From: Kitagawia praeruptora
Taxonomy: Eukaryota; Streptophyta; Magnoliopsida; Apiales; Apiaceae
Direction: 5' to 3'
Length of the DNA: 64,000 nucleotides
Assembly: GCA_037693485.1 (NCBI GenBank)
Contig: CM075346.1
Coordinates: 108,730,501-108,794,500 of the forward strand
Positions 1-11,487 of the stretch are shown piece by piece. The number at the start of each line of letters is the position of its first letter. Position 1 is the stretch's first letter. The notes beneath the pieces were generated by a model that did no database searches, was not told the DNA's origin, and was given only the letters and a program-made list of their open reading frames with translations. The translations under genes were made by a program, and so were the position numbers.

Positions 1-1985
1 TATGACACCTCTATCATCAGGTTTGGGCACAAGCTTCCATACTTTATTTCTCTCAAATTGGTTTAGCTCTTCTTGCATTGCTAATACCCAATCTGGATAT
101 AGAAGGGCATCTTCCACTTTCTTAGGTTCCTCTTCAGATAGGAAACTACTGTATAGGCATTCTTCTTGTGTGGCCCTCCTAGTTTGGACTCTTGAGTTTG
201 AGTCACCAATGATTAACTCAAAAGGATGATCTCTGGTCCATTTTCTTGAAGGTGGAAGGTTTGATCTAGATGAGGTTGCTTCATCTAAATGAGCATGATC
301 TTGTTGATTGGTCATTGAGTGTTGACCTTGAGAAACTCCCCCTGAGTTTGTTATCCTTGCGGAATTATGAAGTTGACTGCCAACGGATGCATCATTTTGT
401 CTATCAACGGATGCTCCATTTTGCCTGTCGACAGTTGCATGAGAATGCCTGTCAACGGATGCATCTGATGCTCCAATATGACTGTCAACGGATGCTTCAT
501 TTCCAGTGTTAGCATCACTTCTAGTTAGACCAACAACTCTAGATGAATTTTCATGGTCATGATCTTCATTTTCCTCATCATCATCAATGTACATTCTTCC
601 TTTTACCTCATTTTCAAATCTCAACTTTTTATGGAAGCCTTTATCATTTAGACCTAGAATCTTTTGATCATCAAACACAACATGTACAGATTCCATAACA
701 ATGTTGGTTCTTAGATTGTAGACTCTATAGGCTTTCCCTGCTGCATACCCAACAAAGATAGTTTCATCTGCCTTTGCTTCAAATTTGCCCAAGTTATCTC
801 CATGATTCCTTAGCACAAAACACTTACATCCAAAGACATAAAGAAAAGCTAAGGTTGGTTTCTTGTTGGTGAATAACTGATAATGAGTCATTCCTCTAGC
901 TTGATTGACCAAGGAAATATTCTGAGTGAAACAGGCAGTGTTGACAGCTTCAGCCCAGAAATATGTTGGCAATCTTGATTCACTTAGCATTGTTCTAGCT
1001 GCTTCAATGAAAGTTCTGTTTTTCCTTTCAACAACCCCATTTTGTTGAGGTGTTCTAGCAGCAGAAAACTCATGGACAATTCCATTCTCTTCACAGAAAA
1101 TCTTCATTGTGGAATTTTTGAATTCAGTACCATTGTCACTCCTGATTCTTTGTACTTTGACTTCAAAACCATTGTTTACTAGTCTGAGATGATTGATGAT
1201 GATTTCACTTTCACAATCTTTGGAGTGCAGAAAGAAGGTCCATGTAAACTTAGAAAAATCATCTACAATCACCAGACAGTATTTCTTCTTTGAAATGGAC
1301 ATGACATTTACTGGACCAAATAAGTCCATATGCAGCAATTGAAGTGGCTTAACAATGGATGACTCTGTCTTGCTCTTGAAGGATGATTTCTTTTGTTTCC
1401 CTAATTGGCAGGCACCACACAATCCATCCTTGATGAACTCCAATTGAGGGATTCCTCTAGCCAGATCTTTTCTTACCAAATCATTCATAACTTTAAAATT
1501 CAAACGTGATAGCTTTTTATGCCATAGCCAACTCTCATATCCTTGCTTGCTTTGCTGAAGAGACAAGTGATGGATTCTGAGCATACTGAATTGAAGTCAG
1601 CTATGTAAACATTTCCTTTTCTAAAGCCTGTCAATACCACATTGTTGTCTTCCTTGGCAGAAACAACACAGGCTTCTTTTGTGAACTTTACTTCATAGTC
1701 TTTGTCACAAATCTGACTAACACTCAGTAAATTGTGCTTCAAACCTTCAACTAAAGCCACTTCTTCAATGATGACATTGTCCTTTGAAATCAAGCCATAT
1801 CCCTTAGTATATCCTTTGTTGTCATCTCCAAAGGTAATTCTAGGGCCAGCTGCCTCTTTGAACTCTGTGAGGAGGGTTGAATCTCCTGTCATATGCCTAG
1901 AGCATCCACTGTCTAGGTACCATAGATTCCTTCTATTTCCCTGCACACATTCCAAAATACAAATCAAGTTGATTTTGGTACCCAA
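1..1985 (-). pseudogene. copia pol, partial (protease, integrase; copy A)
   Basis: The pol frame starts one frame back from gag, near 1985, with the protease motif WYLDSGCSRHMTG. It runs to about 1538, where two extra bases compared with copy B shift the frame. After the shift the frame looks open to the left window edge. I read through the GAG-pre-integrase zinc region, the integrase core (MDLFGPV, VDDFSKFTW, RSDNGTEFKN, NGVVERKNRT) and on toward reverse transcriptase. The linker at about 380-493 carries ATCAACGGAT-type repeats read as ASVD. Reverse transcriptase and RNase H lie outside the window. Confidence 0.85.
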
Positions 1986-4391
1986 GTTTCCTTGGGTCCT
2001 TTCTTGTTAGCCTTTGGTTTTACACTCTTAGAAATCTGCATTTTAGGTGAAGATGCTTGAGTGATAGGTTTTGACAGATGCTCATTTGCATAAATATTTG
2101 ATGCATGCATTTGTGGGAAATTGGCATACATATTATTCATGCTAGGAATGATCCATGACATTTGTGGCATATTCACAGATTGAAAATAAGGATTAGACAC
2201 ATATGGCATGTTCACATATGGATTTGAAAAACTAGCATTCTGATACAAACCAGGCATTGCAGGCATACTTGGCATAGATTGAGGTACATGAACAGGAGTC
2301 CTTTTAATAGACTTGTAATGAGAAGATAGGTGATTGACACTATTACAATTACCACAAGTTTTCCTTGGGGCAAACTATCAGGAGAATAATTGTTTTTCTT
2401 GTTGATGCCTATATTACCATTTCTGTTCTTTTTCTTTTTACCCTCAGTCTCTACCTTTTCATTAACTGATTTACCAACAGCGTTTTTGTTATGTAAATCA
2501 CCTGCCTTAGCCTTCTCACTAGATTTGACTTGGCTACTTTCACCAGAAACAAAGTTCTTGGCTACTGGACCATACTGATTATTTAGTTTCTTGAGTTCCT
2601 TCTTACTAACAGACTTTTTGTTAGTCGACGGATACCTCTCATCCGTTGATGGTTCATATATCAACGGATGATCACTATCCGTTGATTCACAAATAGTCTC
2701 TAGATCCTCAAGGCAAGGTTCTAGCTCATTTTTCTTTTGAGTCCAGGTATTCTTCACAAATGATTCTATTCCCTGGACTTCTATTATGTTTTGTGAAATA
2801 TTCCTACAACTTTGAAATTTAGCAATTATCCCTTGTTCTTTTTCAAGCTGGTCTCTTAAAATCAGTTCTTTTTTAACACAGCTTCAAGTTCACTTTTAGC
2901 ATCATTACAATCAACTCTCATTTTCTCAAATTCCAGAAATTGAATTTCTAGAGCAGCATTCCTATCACTCAAAAACAGATTAGTCTCTTTAATCCTATTG
3001 TTCTCTTTAGTGAGTGATTTAAGAGTAACACTCAAGTGATATAGTTCAGTAGACATTTCATCTATAACACTATTGCATTCCTCTTTGGTGAGCTTAGAGA
3101 GATTAGTAGAAAATACCTGATTGCTAGCTGAACTTGCTTCATGCTCAGAATCAGCCATCAATGCAAGGTTGACAAACTCAGCATCATCATCAGAATGATT
3201 TCCATCAGCAGCCCAGTCATACTCTTGGGTCATGAATGCCTTTCCTTTCTGCCTGAGAAGATCAAAATATTTCTTCTTGTAGTCAACAGTTTCAGTTGGC
3301 TTTCCCTTGTTCTCAGTTCTAGGCTTCCTGCATTCACTTATCATGTGACCAGCAATTCCACAATTGTAGCATTTAATTTTGGATTTATCCACATAGTTGC
3401 TTGTGGAAAAATCCTTGTTAAATGGCTTAGCCACCCCAGAGTTTCTTATGAATTTTAGCATAGAGAATCTCCTAGATAGAAAGGCTAAATGCTCATCTAT
3501 CTCATCCAATTCATCTTGCTGAAGGACACTCATTTCTTCAGACACTTTTTCCTTGCTTTTGCTTGATTCTGGTCTACCTTCACAAACCTCCCTGTTTGGT
3601 GTAGATTTAGCAGCTTCAGTCCTCTTCTCCTCCTTCTGCTCCAAGTTGGCAACAAGTGCAACTGACCCACTTTTCTTTTGGGCCTTCTCAATATCTTCAT
3701 CCTGCTCCATTTCTAGTTCATATGTCTTTAAAGTTCCATAGAGCCTTTCAAGAGTAAATGTCTTGTACTCTTGAGTGTTTCTTAGAGAAACAGTCATTGG
3801 CTTCCACTCTTTGGGCAGTGATCTCAGAAATTTGAGATTAGAATCTTTCACTTGGTAGATTCTTCCATATAGTTTCAAGCCATTTAGCAGCTTTTGAAAT
3901 CTACTAAATGTGTCATTCAATGTCTCTCCATTCTTGAAATGGAAGTGCTCATACTGTTGGATTAGTAGTTGCATCTTGTTCTCCCTTACCTGTTCCGTAC
4001 CTTCACAAAGGGTTTGAACAATGTTCCATACTTCCTTGGAGGTAGTACAGTTGATAACATTGTCAACCATGTCTGTTTCTAAGCCATTAAACAGAATATT
4101 CATGGTCTTTTTATCTTTGTGAACTTCTGCGATGTCTTCAGTACTCCACTCAGAAACAGGTTTGGGAATGTAAGTGTCTGGTGCATTTGCAGCAAGGCCA
4201 ACTCTTGAAGCAGTCTTCATTGGAACATGAGGACCCTTCTCAATGCAATCTACAAAACCTTCATCAATAGACATGAGATGTAAACGCATTTTTACTTTCC
4301 AGTGAAAGTAATTTTCTCTATCAAGAACTGGTATCTTTACTCCATAATCCTTCTTAGACATGTTGGAAGTGTGTTGATCTTTAAACTTCAA
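1964..4391 (-). pseudogene. copia gag, frameshifted (copy A)
   Basis: This is the capsid-nucleocapsid region. The first frame (4391-2862, 509 codons) starts at the first ATG after the primer-binding site and has the UBN2-type gag fold with a CCHC zinc knuckle CYNCGIAGHMISEC near residue 338. It breaks at a run of six A (minus strand) near 2868, then continues in another frame (to about 2212) and a third (2275-1964). A second Cys-rich knuckle (CGNCNSVNH) sits near 2340. The last frame ends in KETWVPKST and a stop exactly where copy B also ends. The product would package element RNA in a cytoplasmic particle. Four ATCCGTTGAT-type motifs (2624-2686) lie in the coding part, read as STD, HPLI and YPST. 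Confidence 0.85.
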
Positions 4392-4406
4392 ATATGTTAG
4401 AAGCTT

Positions 4407-4418
4407 GCTCTGATACCA
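4407..4418 (-). other. Primer-binding site of copy A
   Basis: On the minus strand, two bases after the LTR, the sequence TGGTATCAGAGC is complementary to the 3' end of plant initiator methionine tRNA. This is the usual plant copia primer for minus-strand DNA synthesis and fixes the LTR boundary and element orientation. Confidence 0.9.
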
Positions 4419-4928
4419 ATTGTTATTCCCAGATTACACACTTGTATAATTGTAGAAGGGGGGATTGAATACAATTCTTGATATTTATAAATTTCTGATA
4501 AGAACCACAGTAATCTATAAGGAGATAATTGCTGAATGAGAAAAGATTCACAAACACATAAAAAATCAGGTGGTTAAATGTACCACCTGAGACTTTTATT
4601 CGAAGAAAACTCTGTGATACAAATGTACACAGCTTCTGTTTTACAACTCTTTGCTTCTAAGGATATTCAAGAAACCCTAAGCAAATATGTCTGTTTTCTC
4701 GGTTTCTAAAGAGTTCCTACACTTGGTTATATATCCCAAGTTTACAAGTACTACAGGAATAAGATAATATTAATCTAATTCAAGTTGACTTGCTACTCCA
4801 CTCCAAATCCACATGTAGCCGAAAGTTTGTCCTTGTGAACAGATATGTCCCCTGCACATTTCTTGTATGTACTGTAGAAATGGAATGCTTCTTTCTTCTG
4901 CTTTTCCAAAGTATGGCTGCCATACTGC

Positions 4929-4936
4929 TTTTTATA
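4929..4936 (-). promoter_or_regulatory. TATA box of copy A LTR
   Basis: The minus strand reads GGTATAAAAAGCAG, about 90 bases downstream of the last ATCCGTTGAT motif. The same box is at 54752-54759 in the copy B LTR. This is the likely start of the genomic RNA promoter. Confidence 0.6.
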
Positions 4937-5024
4937 CCTACTATCAACCCATGTGATCTGTCAGTCAAACCTGTCCTTATCAACTGCTAATTCCCAGCTA
5001 GCATAGAAGAAAGTGTCAATGATT

Positions 5025-5334
5025 ATCCGTTGATGTTGTACACAGTCATCCGTTGATGGTAGTTTGAGCTGTATTCGTTGATAGAGTAAATTTGAGTTGT
5101 ATCCGTTGATAGAGTTTTGTTCTAATCCGTTGATACACTTTCACTTAGACAGAATTACATAGCATAGCTTATTTACAATTGGCTACCCTATTCTGCCTAT
5201 CCGTTGATGGTTAACATGACTCTGAATAAAAACATTATCAACTAATAAATAGAGATATTGCAGTATGCTACAAAACCTCATCCGTTGATGAGCTACCTGT
5301 CAACGGATAGAGTTATAATGTCTCATCCGTTGAT
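5025..5334. promoter_or_regulatory. ATCCGTTGAT motif array in U3 of copy A
   Basis: Exact copies start at 5025, 5048, 5101, 5125, 5199, 5280 and 5325, with variants at 5073 and, inverted, at 5299. The core CCGTTG fits the plant MYB core consensus CNGTTR; binding by a MYB is inference. Copy B has nine matching sites between 54844 and 55153. Confidence 0.6.
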
Positions 5335-5405
5335 AGTTACAAAACTTGACTTATACAATTTTGATTGATTGTGAAGTTATCATCAAGTACAACATATTCC
5401 TAACA

Positions 5406-6190
5406 TATACTATATTATAAAAAACGAAACATTAAAAGTTTTGGTACGGTACTTATCTTATTTAATTGTTTTACTTCGTTAATCTTAATTATTTTACTTA
5501 ATTATAAAAAAACACATTTTTCTCACAAAATATTACACCCAGCTCTTCCCAACAATTCTTCTAAATAATAACTAACCAATTATACTACCTTTTTCAGCTA
5601 TTAACTTTTCTAACTAAAATCTTTTATTTCCAAAAATATGGTCGTTCTAATTAATGAAATAAAATAATAATATTATAATTATTAATAACGAACTGATTAC
5701 CTTTTACAGTTAAAAAGTAATATCTTTTCTATATTTTTTAACTAAAATATATCATTTTCAAACTCTTATTTATTTTACTTAACTACAAAAAAACAAAACA
5801 CAATTTTTTCTCAAAATCTTACGCGTAGCTCTTCCTAACAATTCTCCTAAATAATAACTAACCAATTATTACCCTTTTCAGCTATTAATTTTTCTAACTA
5901 AAATTTCTTCTTTCCAAAAATATGGCAATCACCTTTTTCAGCTATTACATTTTCTAACTAAAATCTCTTCTTTCCAAAAATATGATCGTTCTTATTAATG
6001 AAAGAAATTAATAATATTATAATTACTAATAACTAAATGATTACCTTATATATGTATATAGAATTATTATCAAATTATATCATTTAAAAATTTAACTTAC
6101 AAAATTCATATCACAAAAAATTCATTCAAATTATTGAAAAAATCATATAATATTAAAGAAAATCCGTGCATCGCACGGGTTTTAAGCTAG
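5406..6190 (+). mobile_element. Non-autonomous Helitron, interrupted at its 5' end by copy A
   Basis: The 3' end is typical: hairpin CCGTGC-ATC-GCACGG (6164-6178), a 12-base spacer ending in CTAG (6187-6190), then host T. The left part (TATACTATATTATAAAA, then TTTTGGTACGGTAC) matches the Helitron 5' end at 49227 except that the leading TC is missing. That fits copy A having inserted at TATAC just inside the Helitron start. Inside are AT-rich repeats such as CTAACTAAAAT, and no gene. Confidence 0.75.
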
Positions 6191-6392
6191 TGTTTATAAA
6201 TAAGCAAAATCCTCTTTTAATGGTACTACCAAATTTGATTCGCACTAAATTTTGGTTTCACCCATAAAATCCTATTTCTCTTATAATTCTATGTTGTTTT
6301 TAAAAAATTGAATAAAAATAGAAATTCCAGTACAATTATAACTCTTTATTTGTAAGTTTTTTTAATAGAATCCTATTTCTCCTAAAATGCTA

Positions 6393-6624
6393 CTCCCTCC
6401 GTCCTTTTCGATTGTTAACATTTTTAATGGGTGTTTGGCACGTATTTTAAGGTGCATTTTAAGGATTGTTCCATAACTTATTTTAAAATTTTCTTTTTTT
6501 GTATAAAAATTTAACAAAAAAGAATATTTTAAGAATAAGTTATAGAACTATCCTTAAAATGTACCTTAAAATACGTGTCGGACACCACTTAAATATTGTT
6601 AACAATCGGAAAGGACGGAGGGAG
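6393..6624. mobile_element. Stowaway MITE (232 bp)
   Basis: Terminal inverted repeats start CTCCCTCCGTCC and end GGACGGAGGGAG, flanked on both sides by TA (6391-6392 and 6625-6626). The arms pair over much of their length (GATTGTTAACA with TGTTAACAATC). This is the classic Tc1/mariner-derived Stowaway signature. It lies inside the Helitron nest. Confidence 0.93.
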
Positions 6625-7098
6625 TATTTTTTTTTAAAAAGAAATAAAATAGAATTCTTGTGATAATTATAATTCTTTTGTTTATAATCTTTTTAGTAGA
6701 AAAAAGACTACTATCAAAAACCACCAACAAATAGTGGGTAAACACCAACGAATACAAAATAAAATCTAGGATTACTTGATATAAATTTTTGTAAAATACA
6801 AACGAATACGTAGCCTGATCGTATAACATTTTATAAGACACTAACGAATCTATAACCTTAATTAATAAATATTATTTTGGTTTGGTACTTTGGTAACAAA
6901 TTTGGTTCCACCCTTATTTTGGTTTCACCCTAAATTACTAATTATCCTATAATTCATATTATTTTTAAAAAAATTATTTTGAATTTTGTTATTATTATAA
7001 TTCTTTTACTATAATCTTACTGAATTATATAAATAACGTATCTATTAGAACCAGAACCATGTAAGTTATGTTTTCTTGATTATCTTAAAATAATCGTA

Positions 7099-7149
<51 letters not shown>
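7099..7149. repeat. (AAT)n microsatellite
   Basis: About 17 uninterrupted AAT units within Helitron-derived DNA. Confidence 0.95.
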
Positions 7150-8862
7150 GTCTATATCTATAACCTTTATTAATAAATATAAGACCCCTTTTTAATGTAC
7201 TATTTTGTATCAAATTTGGTTCGCATCATATTTTGGTTTCACCCCTAAAATCCTATTTCTCAAATTCTATGTTGTTTTAATTTATAAAATAAATAAATTA
7301 ATCCTATGACAATTATAATTCTTTTGTTACAATTTAATCAAAAAAGATTACGAATACATATGTTGATCTAGGGTGACATGCTTATCTATAACAAATGAAA
7401 TCCATTTTTAATGGTAATTCGGTACCAAAATTTGGTTCAAGCTCTAAGATTCCCATTTCTCCTAGGTAGCTATATTGTTATTTTTTAATAAAATAATAAA
7501 ATTGTTAAATACTATTATAACTCTATTCAGTTCACAAATAACATATTTATCATGATCATGTATATTTTTACGTATATATTACACTCATTTAGTTTTATTC
7601 TCGATTTTATTAAATAAACTTAAATAAATAATATATAAAATGACCTTTATTAATAAGCAAATTCTTTGTAAATTACGTAATTTTTTATCATAAATTAATG
7701 ATCAACTTTATTAAATTTTCTCGGGCCCGTGCTTCGTACAGAATTATTGGAATTAAAATGTAATTACAATTATTTTATTATAAACTACTGAGTTGCATAA
7801 GTAACGTAGTTTTCTTTTGTACTTTTATCATTTTTAAAGTATTTTTTGTAATAAATAAAACATTTTTTTATAAAAATTAATAAATAAATGATTAATATAA
7901 ATAAATTATCTCGATCCGTGCTTTACACGGGTAATCATCTAGTTATTAATATGTTTAGAATGTGTATTTATATAATTCTATACTATTAAAGAGAGAGTAT
8001 TTGATTTCTGAGATGGGTTAGCGGAAAATTAGAACCTCGATTATACGTGTTTGTAATCAGATTGTTCTATAAAATGATAATTTTGTTTTGTTCGGGCGAT
8101 CAAATCATACCTTTTTTTCCCTTAAATTTCCATATCATTCCAATTTTTATTAATCCCCATGTTGAGTATTAGTTACACCTATGCAAAAATACAGGGGGTG
8201 AATGTATTTTCAACCTACTTTCGATTTTATTTTCTTTTATGAGCTGGTTGAATTTGTGTTTGATTTTGTAGCTAAGCATGTGAGTGTTTATCAAATATTT
8301 AGTGCACAAACAACTCACTTTAATCCAATATTTCATTAGATCGAAGTATGCTACATATTGTGAATACAAAATTTAGTATTCTCAACTTCGTTTTTCTCTA
8401 ATAGATATTCTTAATGTTCTTGCTATGAAAAGCTTAAGTGCTAAGGAAGTAAGACTATGTTATTTTGTCTCACCTTTTCCTTTAAATTTATAAAAAAATT
8501 TGAATGTTAGGGTGTATTCTATATTAAAAATTTGTATGTGTGTATTACAACTTTTTTACATGTTCTGTATTTTTTAAATTATTTTTTTGTGCTCTATATT
8601 TTCTATTAAGTGTTGTACATATTTGTTGAATTGCTACAATACTAATTTTAAGAAATTAATATTAACTGAGAGTGTATGATTGTTTGATAAAGCAAAATAA
8701 TATTAATAATGAGTGAGTTGTGTATTTAGAATTTGGAGACAGTTGAGTTGTCAGGTGTTTAAACATATGACGCGCGATAGCACGTGATATATATTTCAAA
8801 TCCACCAATCAGTATGAGTTACTTAGTTACCCAAATAAATTAGTTCCTAATTGAACTCAAGC

Positions 8863-8983
8863 CTATATATATGTATATATATGTATGTGTATGTATGTAT
8901 GTATGTATGTATGTATGTATGTATGTATGTATGTATATATGTGTGTGTGTGTGTGTATATATATATATGTATGTACATATATA
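8863..8983. repeat. (TATG)n, (GT)n and (AT)n compound microsatellite
   Basis: Runs of ATGT, then GT, then AT units lie in direct succession. Confidence 0.95.
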
Positions 8984-9616
8984 TAATATTAAATATTGCG
9001 GTGCAGTGCGATTTGAAGAAACTCAACAATATTAAAGCTTCAACCAAGTTTTAAACTCATAATCTAGTACAAATGAAAGACAAAGACAAAACATGATAAA
9101 CTTAATAAGACTTAAACAATCTAAACCTTCAAAAAACTCTTCAGAATCCTTGCTCATCTTTAAATTTCGCAATCAAAAGTCACATCTTCATTTAGCAAAA
9201 AAAAAAAGTCACAGCTTCAATTTCAGGATCATTCAAAGATAAATCGACAATCTCCAAAATGCTATCACCATCAACAGCATCCCTTCCTGTTAAACAAACA
9301 AATAATAAAACAATTACTCTCTTAAACTACTTACTCAAATTGATTAAAAGAAAATCCTTAAATACCACGTCGAATGTATCTAACACCATATAAGAAGCAT
9401 ATGAGTATAAGGAAAACAGAGAACCTCAAAATACACCATAAAATCAGTTTGAATAATTCACACACTCAATCCTCGTGGTTCTGCATTTCAAGAAGTTGAA
9501 GTTGTCTGATGCATAAACTGAAAGTGATGAGGGAATCATTACCTCTATCTCCGACTTTAACCTTTCCCTTTCTAATCCGTATCGAAGACTTAGGTAACCT
9601 AAAACCTTGTCTTAAT

Positions 9617-9664
9617 TTCTTCTTCTTCTTCTTCTTCTTCTTCTTCTTCTTCTTCTTCTTCTTC
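9617..9664. repeat. (CTT)n microsatellite
   Basis: An uninterrupted CTT run of about 16 units. It accounts for a spurious poly-lysine or poly-phenylalanine frame. Confidence 0.95.
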
Positions 9665-10029
9665 TCATCATCCTCCTTTATCATATCGACCGGACCCTGA
9701 TCACTCCAAGTTTTTCAAAATTCGTTAAAAATTTCTCGCTTCCGTCGCTTCCGTGACAGTCATTTTTTTCCCTATTCCTTATTCAATGCCATCATCGTGT
9801 AAATTAGGGTTTGATTTCTACCGATTGATTGATTGGGGTTTACTTTTTGTAACCAATTACTACAAGTCTAATGTAAATAAAATCGAAATTGAAGCAGAAA
9901 TGACATACAAGAATTAAAATGGCTAAAGGACAAAAATAACGAAGTATCATGGCGTTGTTAGAGGAATACTATGGCGCTGAAAAATGGCCATTTATACCAG
10001 CTTTTTACGTATTTTGTAATAGGATAATA

Positions 10030-10535
10030 GGTATTACGTATTCGTGAACAGCATAATAATGTATTTCATTTTTATATATATTAAAAATATCCTATTACGC
10101 ATTTATCCAAAGTGTAACGAACATCTGTTACAGATTCTATTTTTGGGTATTAAGTATTACACATTCTCTAATAGCATAATAAATGTATTTCATTTTTATA
10201 TTTTAAAAATACACTATTACGCATTTGTGCAGAGTGTGACAATTTCTATTACGCATCCTAGGGTTGGATAATCATTATTACGCATTCCATAACTGCTTAA
10301 TACATGTATTTTATTAGTATACATATTATACAAAATTTGTTACGCATTTGGCAAGGGGTAATAGTGTCTATTACGCAATTTTGAAAGAAGTATCAAATTG
10401 TTTTCACTTGTTTATTATTTTTTTTAAGACTTGTTACGGGTGAAGCGTATAACGCATTTTTTTTCTGGGTAATGTTTGTAACTTTTTTGTATTACACATT
10501 TTAACAATGGATATTACTTATTACGTTACTTTCAA
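10030..10535. repeat. Cluster of TATTACGCATT motifs
   Basis: About a dozen copies or near copies of TATTACGCATT lie between 10030 and 10530, for example near 10092, 10214, 10249, 10277, 10369 and 10491, spaced 30-65 bases apart. It lies just upstream of the MULE transposase remnant and could be its subterminal repeat region; that link is inference. Confidence 0.5.
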
Positions 10536-10776
10536 ATGCGTTATATGATTATGTATACAGACCCCGCTAGTCTATACAGAACACAAACAGAAGCTCACCT
10601 AGGTTATTTTGCATTTTTCTTAATATTATTCTCCCCAATTATATAAACACAATTATATATTGCTATTGTTGCTGCTTTAGTCAAGCTCTTATCTAGAAGA
10701 AGGATTACATATTGTACTAGCTAAATGAAGGTACTCATTTTATTTCTCCCCTAATTACACTTTTTATTGGGGTATA

Positions 10777-11487
10777 ATGGCTTCACAATCTGGCTTTATT
10801 TGGGGTTGGGTGTATTGTGATGGAAATATCGTAATAGATGATAAGAAGGTGTCAAGTACGATAGAAAGATGACTAAATTGGTGAAATTAGAGTTTAATCT
10901 TAGATTTGAAGGCCTATTGAATCTTTTATATGCAAAGTTGTGGACCGATAACACTTTGTATAAACTGAATATATCCCATAGATTTTTAAATTCTTCAACA
11001 AATTTGTTTGAAATAGCACCAATGATTGATGACGATGATGTTCAATTTATGTTTGAATCGGTGCATTGCTCAAGTTTGAGAAACTACTTAGAGCTCTGTG
11101 TAGAGAAAATTTCAATTAGCTCGGGACAACATTCAAATGTAATGGTTGAGATGTCCAAAAGTGGTTATAGGAGTTCAAGCTCCTATAGTTCTAAAAAAAT
11201 TACGAACAAGTGAAAGTGGTGGAGTAAGTGGATATATTTCAAGTGGAAGTTCTAGTAGGTGCATAAGTCGTTTGGATAGTGACGGAAACTCGAGAGGAAG
11301 TTCTGATTTTAGAGATGATGACATACCTTATTACAAGCCTTTTGATAGATCATCAATTGTAGCTTCTTTTCATGAGCCAGTTATGAATAAATCTAGTGAT
11401 ATTTTCAATTATTCGGAGTTGCAAAAAGGAATGACATTTCAGACAAAAGAAGAGTTGTTGCGTGTAGTGAAGGATCAACTTCACTAA
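10777..11487 (+). pseudogene. MuDR-type transposase N-terminus, frameshifted
   Basis: This resembles the N-terminal part of plant MULE transposases, which has a PB1-like segment and then a DNA-binding region. The first frame starts MASQSGFIWGWVYCDGNI at 10777 and stops at about 10869. A shifted frame (10869-11213) carries the PB1-like segment with IDDDDVQFMFES. A third frame (11146-11487) ends ELQKGMTFQTKEELLRVVKD, the start of the MuDR DNA-binding domain. The protein is cut there; no DDE catalytic domain follows. A near copy of the last stretch (TTTCAGACAAAAGAAGAG) repeats at about 11515. This is a dead fragment of Mutator-like origin. Confidence 0.7.

Larger units (their letters stand above)
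1..5405 (-). mobile_element. Ty1/copia Sirevirus-like retrotransposon, copy A (5' part)
   Basis: A minus-strand LTR retrotransposon runs off the left edge. From its 5' end it shows an LTR (4421-5405), a tRNA-iMet primer-binding site (4407-4418), gag (4391 to about 1964) and the start of pol (protease, integrase, linker to reverse transcriptase). Base 1 aligns with about 61799 of copy B at the right end, and the two copies are closely similar throughout. Gag and pol are broken by frameshifts, so this copy is not autonomous. The five bases after the LTR (TATAC, 5406-5410) are the expected target duplication; the partner lies outside the window. The Sirevirus assignment rests on copy B, where an extra ORF follows pol. 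Confidence 0.9.
4421..5405 (-). repeat. 5' LTR of copy A
   Basis: A 985-bp terminal repeat with TG..CA ends (TGTTAGGAATATG at the minus-strand start, GGGAATAACA at its end). It matches the 3' LTR of copy B at 54243-55224. U3 contains nine copies or near copies of ATCCGTTGAT between 5025 and 5334, followed by a TATA box at 4929-4936. Short ORFs inside it have no protein meaning. Confidence 0.9.
6191..7942 (+). mobile_element. Nested non-autonomous Helitrons with CTAG end at 7942
   Basis: The 3' end shows hairpin CCGTG-CTTTA-CACGG (7916-7930) and CTAG (7939-7942) before host T. Several 5'-type starts, A then TCTATAACCTTTATTAATAA, occur at 6849 and 7157, and a decayed one lies near 6195, so two or more related copies are stacked. 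A second eroded hairpin (CCCGTGCTTCG) lies near 7724. The phrase TTTGGTTCGCAC/TTTTGGTTTCACCCC recurs, as in the Helitrons at 36392-37999. There is no coding sequence. Confidence 0.55.
7943..10029. other. Gene-free AT-rich stretch
   Basis: I see no gene here. A possible Helitron 5' start (TCTATACTATTAAAGAG) is near 7977 but lacks the expected A before TC. The stretch contains the TATG and CTT microsatellites listed separately. Open frames at 8847-9054 and 9466-9700 are translations of those microsatellites. The sequence 9060-9900 has a gene-like GC texture but no frame I can follow. Confidence 0.6.

Noticed and set aside
4780..4990. Overlapping ORFs in the LTR on both strands, also present at 54603-54806
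   Set aside because: They lie in non-coding LTR DNA and are shared only because the LTRs are homologous.
7977..8060. Another Helitron 5' end (TCTATACTATTAAAGAGAG)
   Set aside because: The base before TC is T, not A, and no matching 3' end could be set; kept only as a remark.
8847..9054. Overlapping ORFs on both strands with HTYIHTYIHTY and CMYVCMYV repeats
   Set aside because: They are translations of the TATG/GT microsatellite; a repeat whose length is not a multiple of three units gives such frames on both strands.
9466..9700. ORFs with a poly-lysine or poly-phenylalanine run
   Set aside because: Produced by the CTT microsatellite; the flanks have no coding character.
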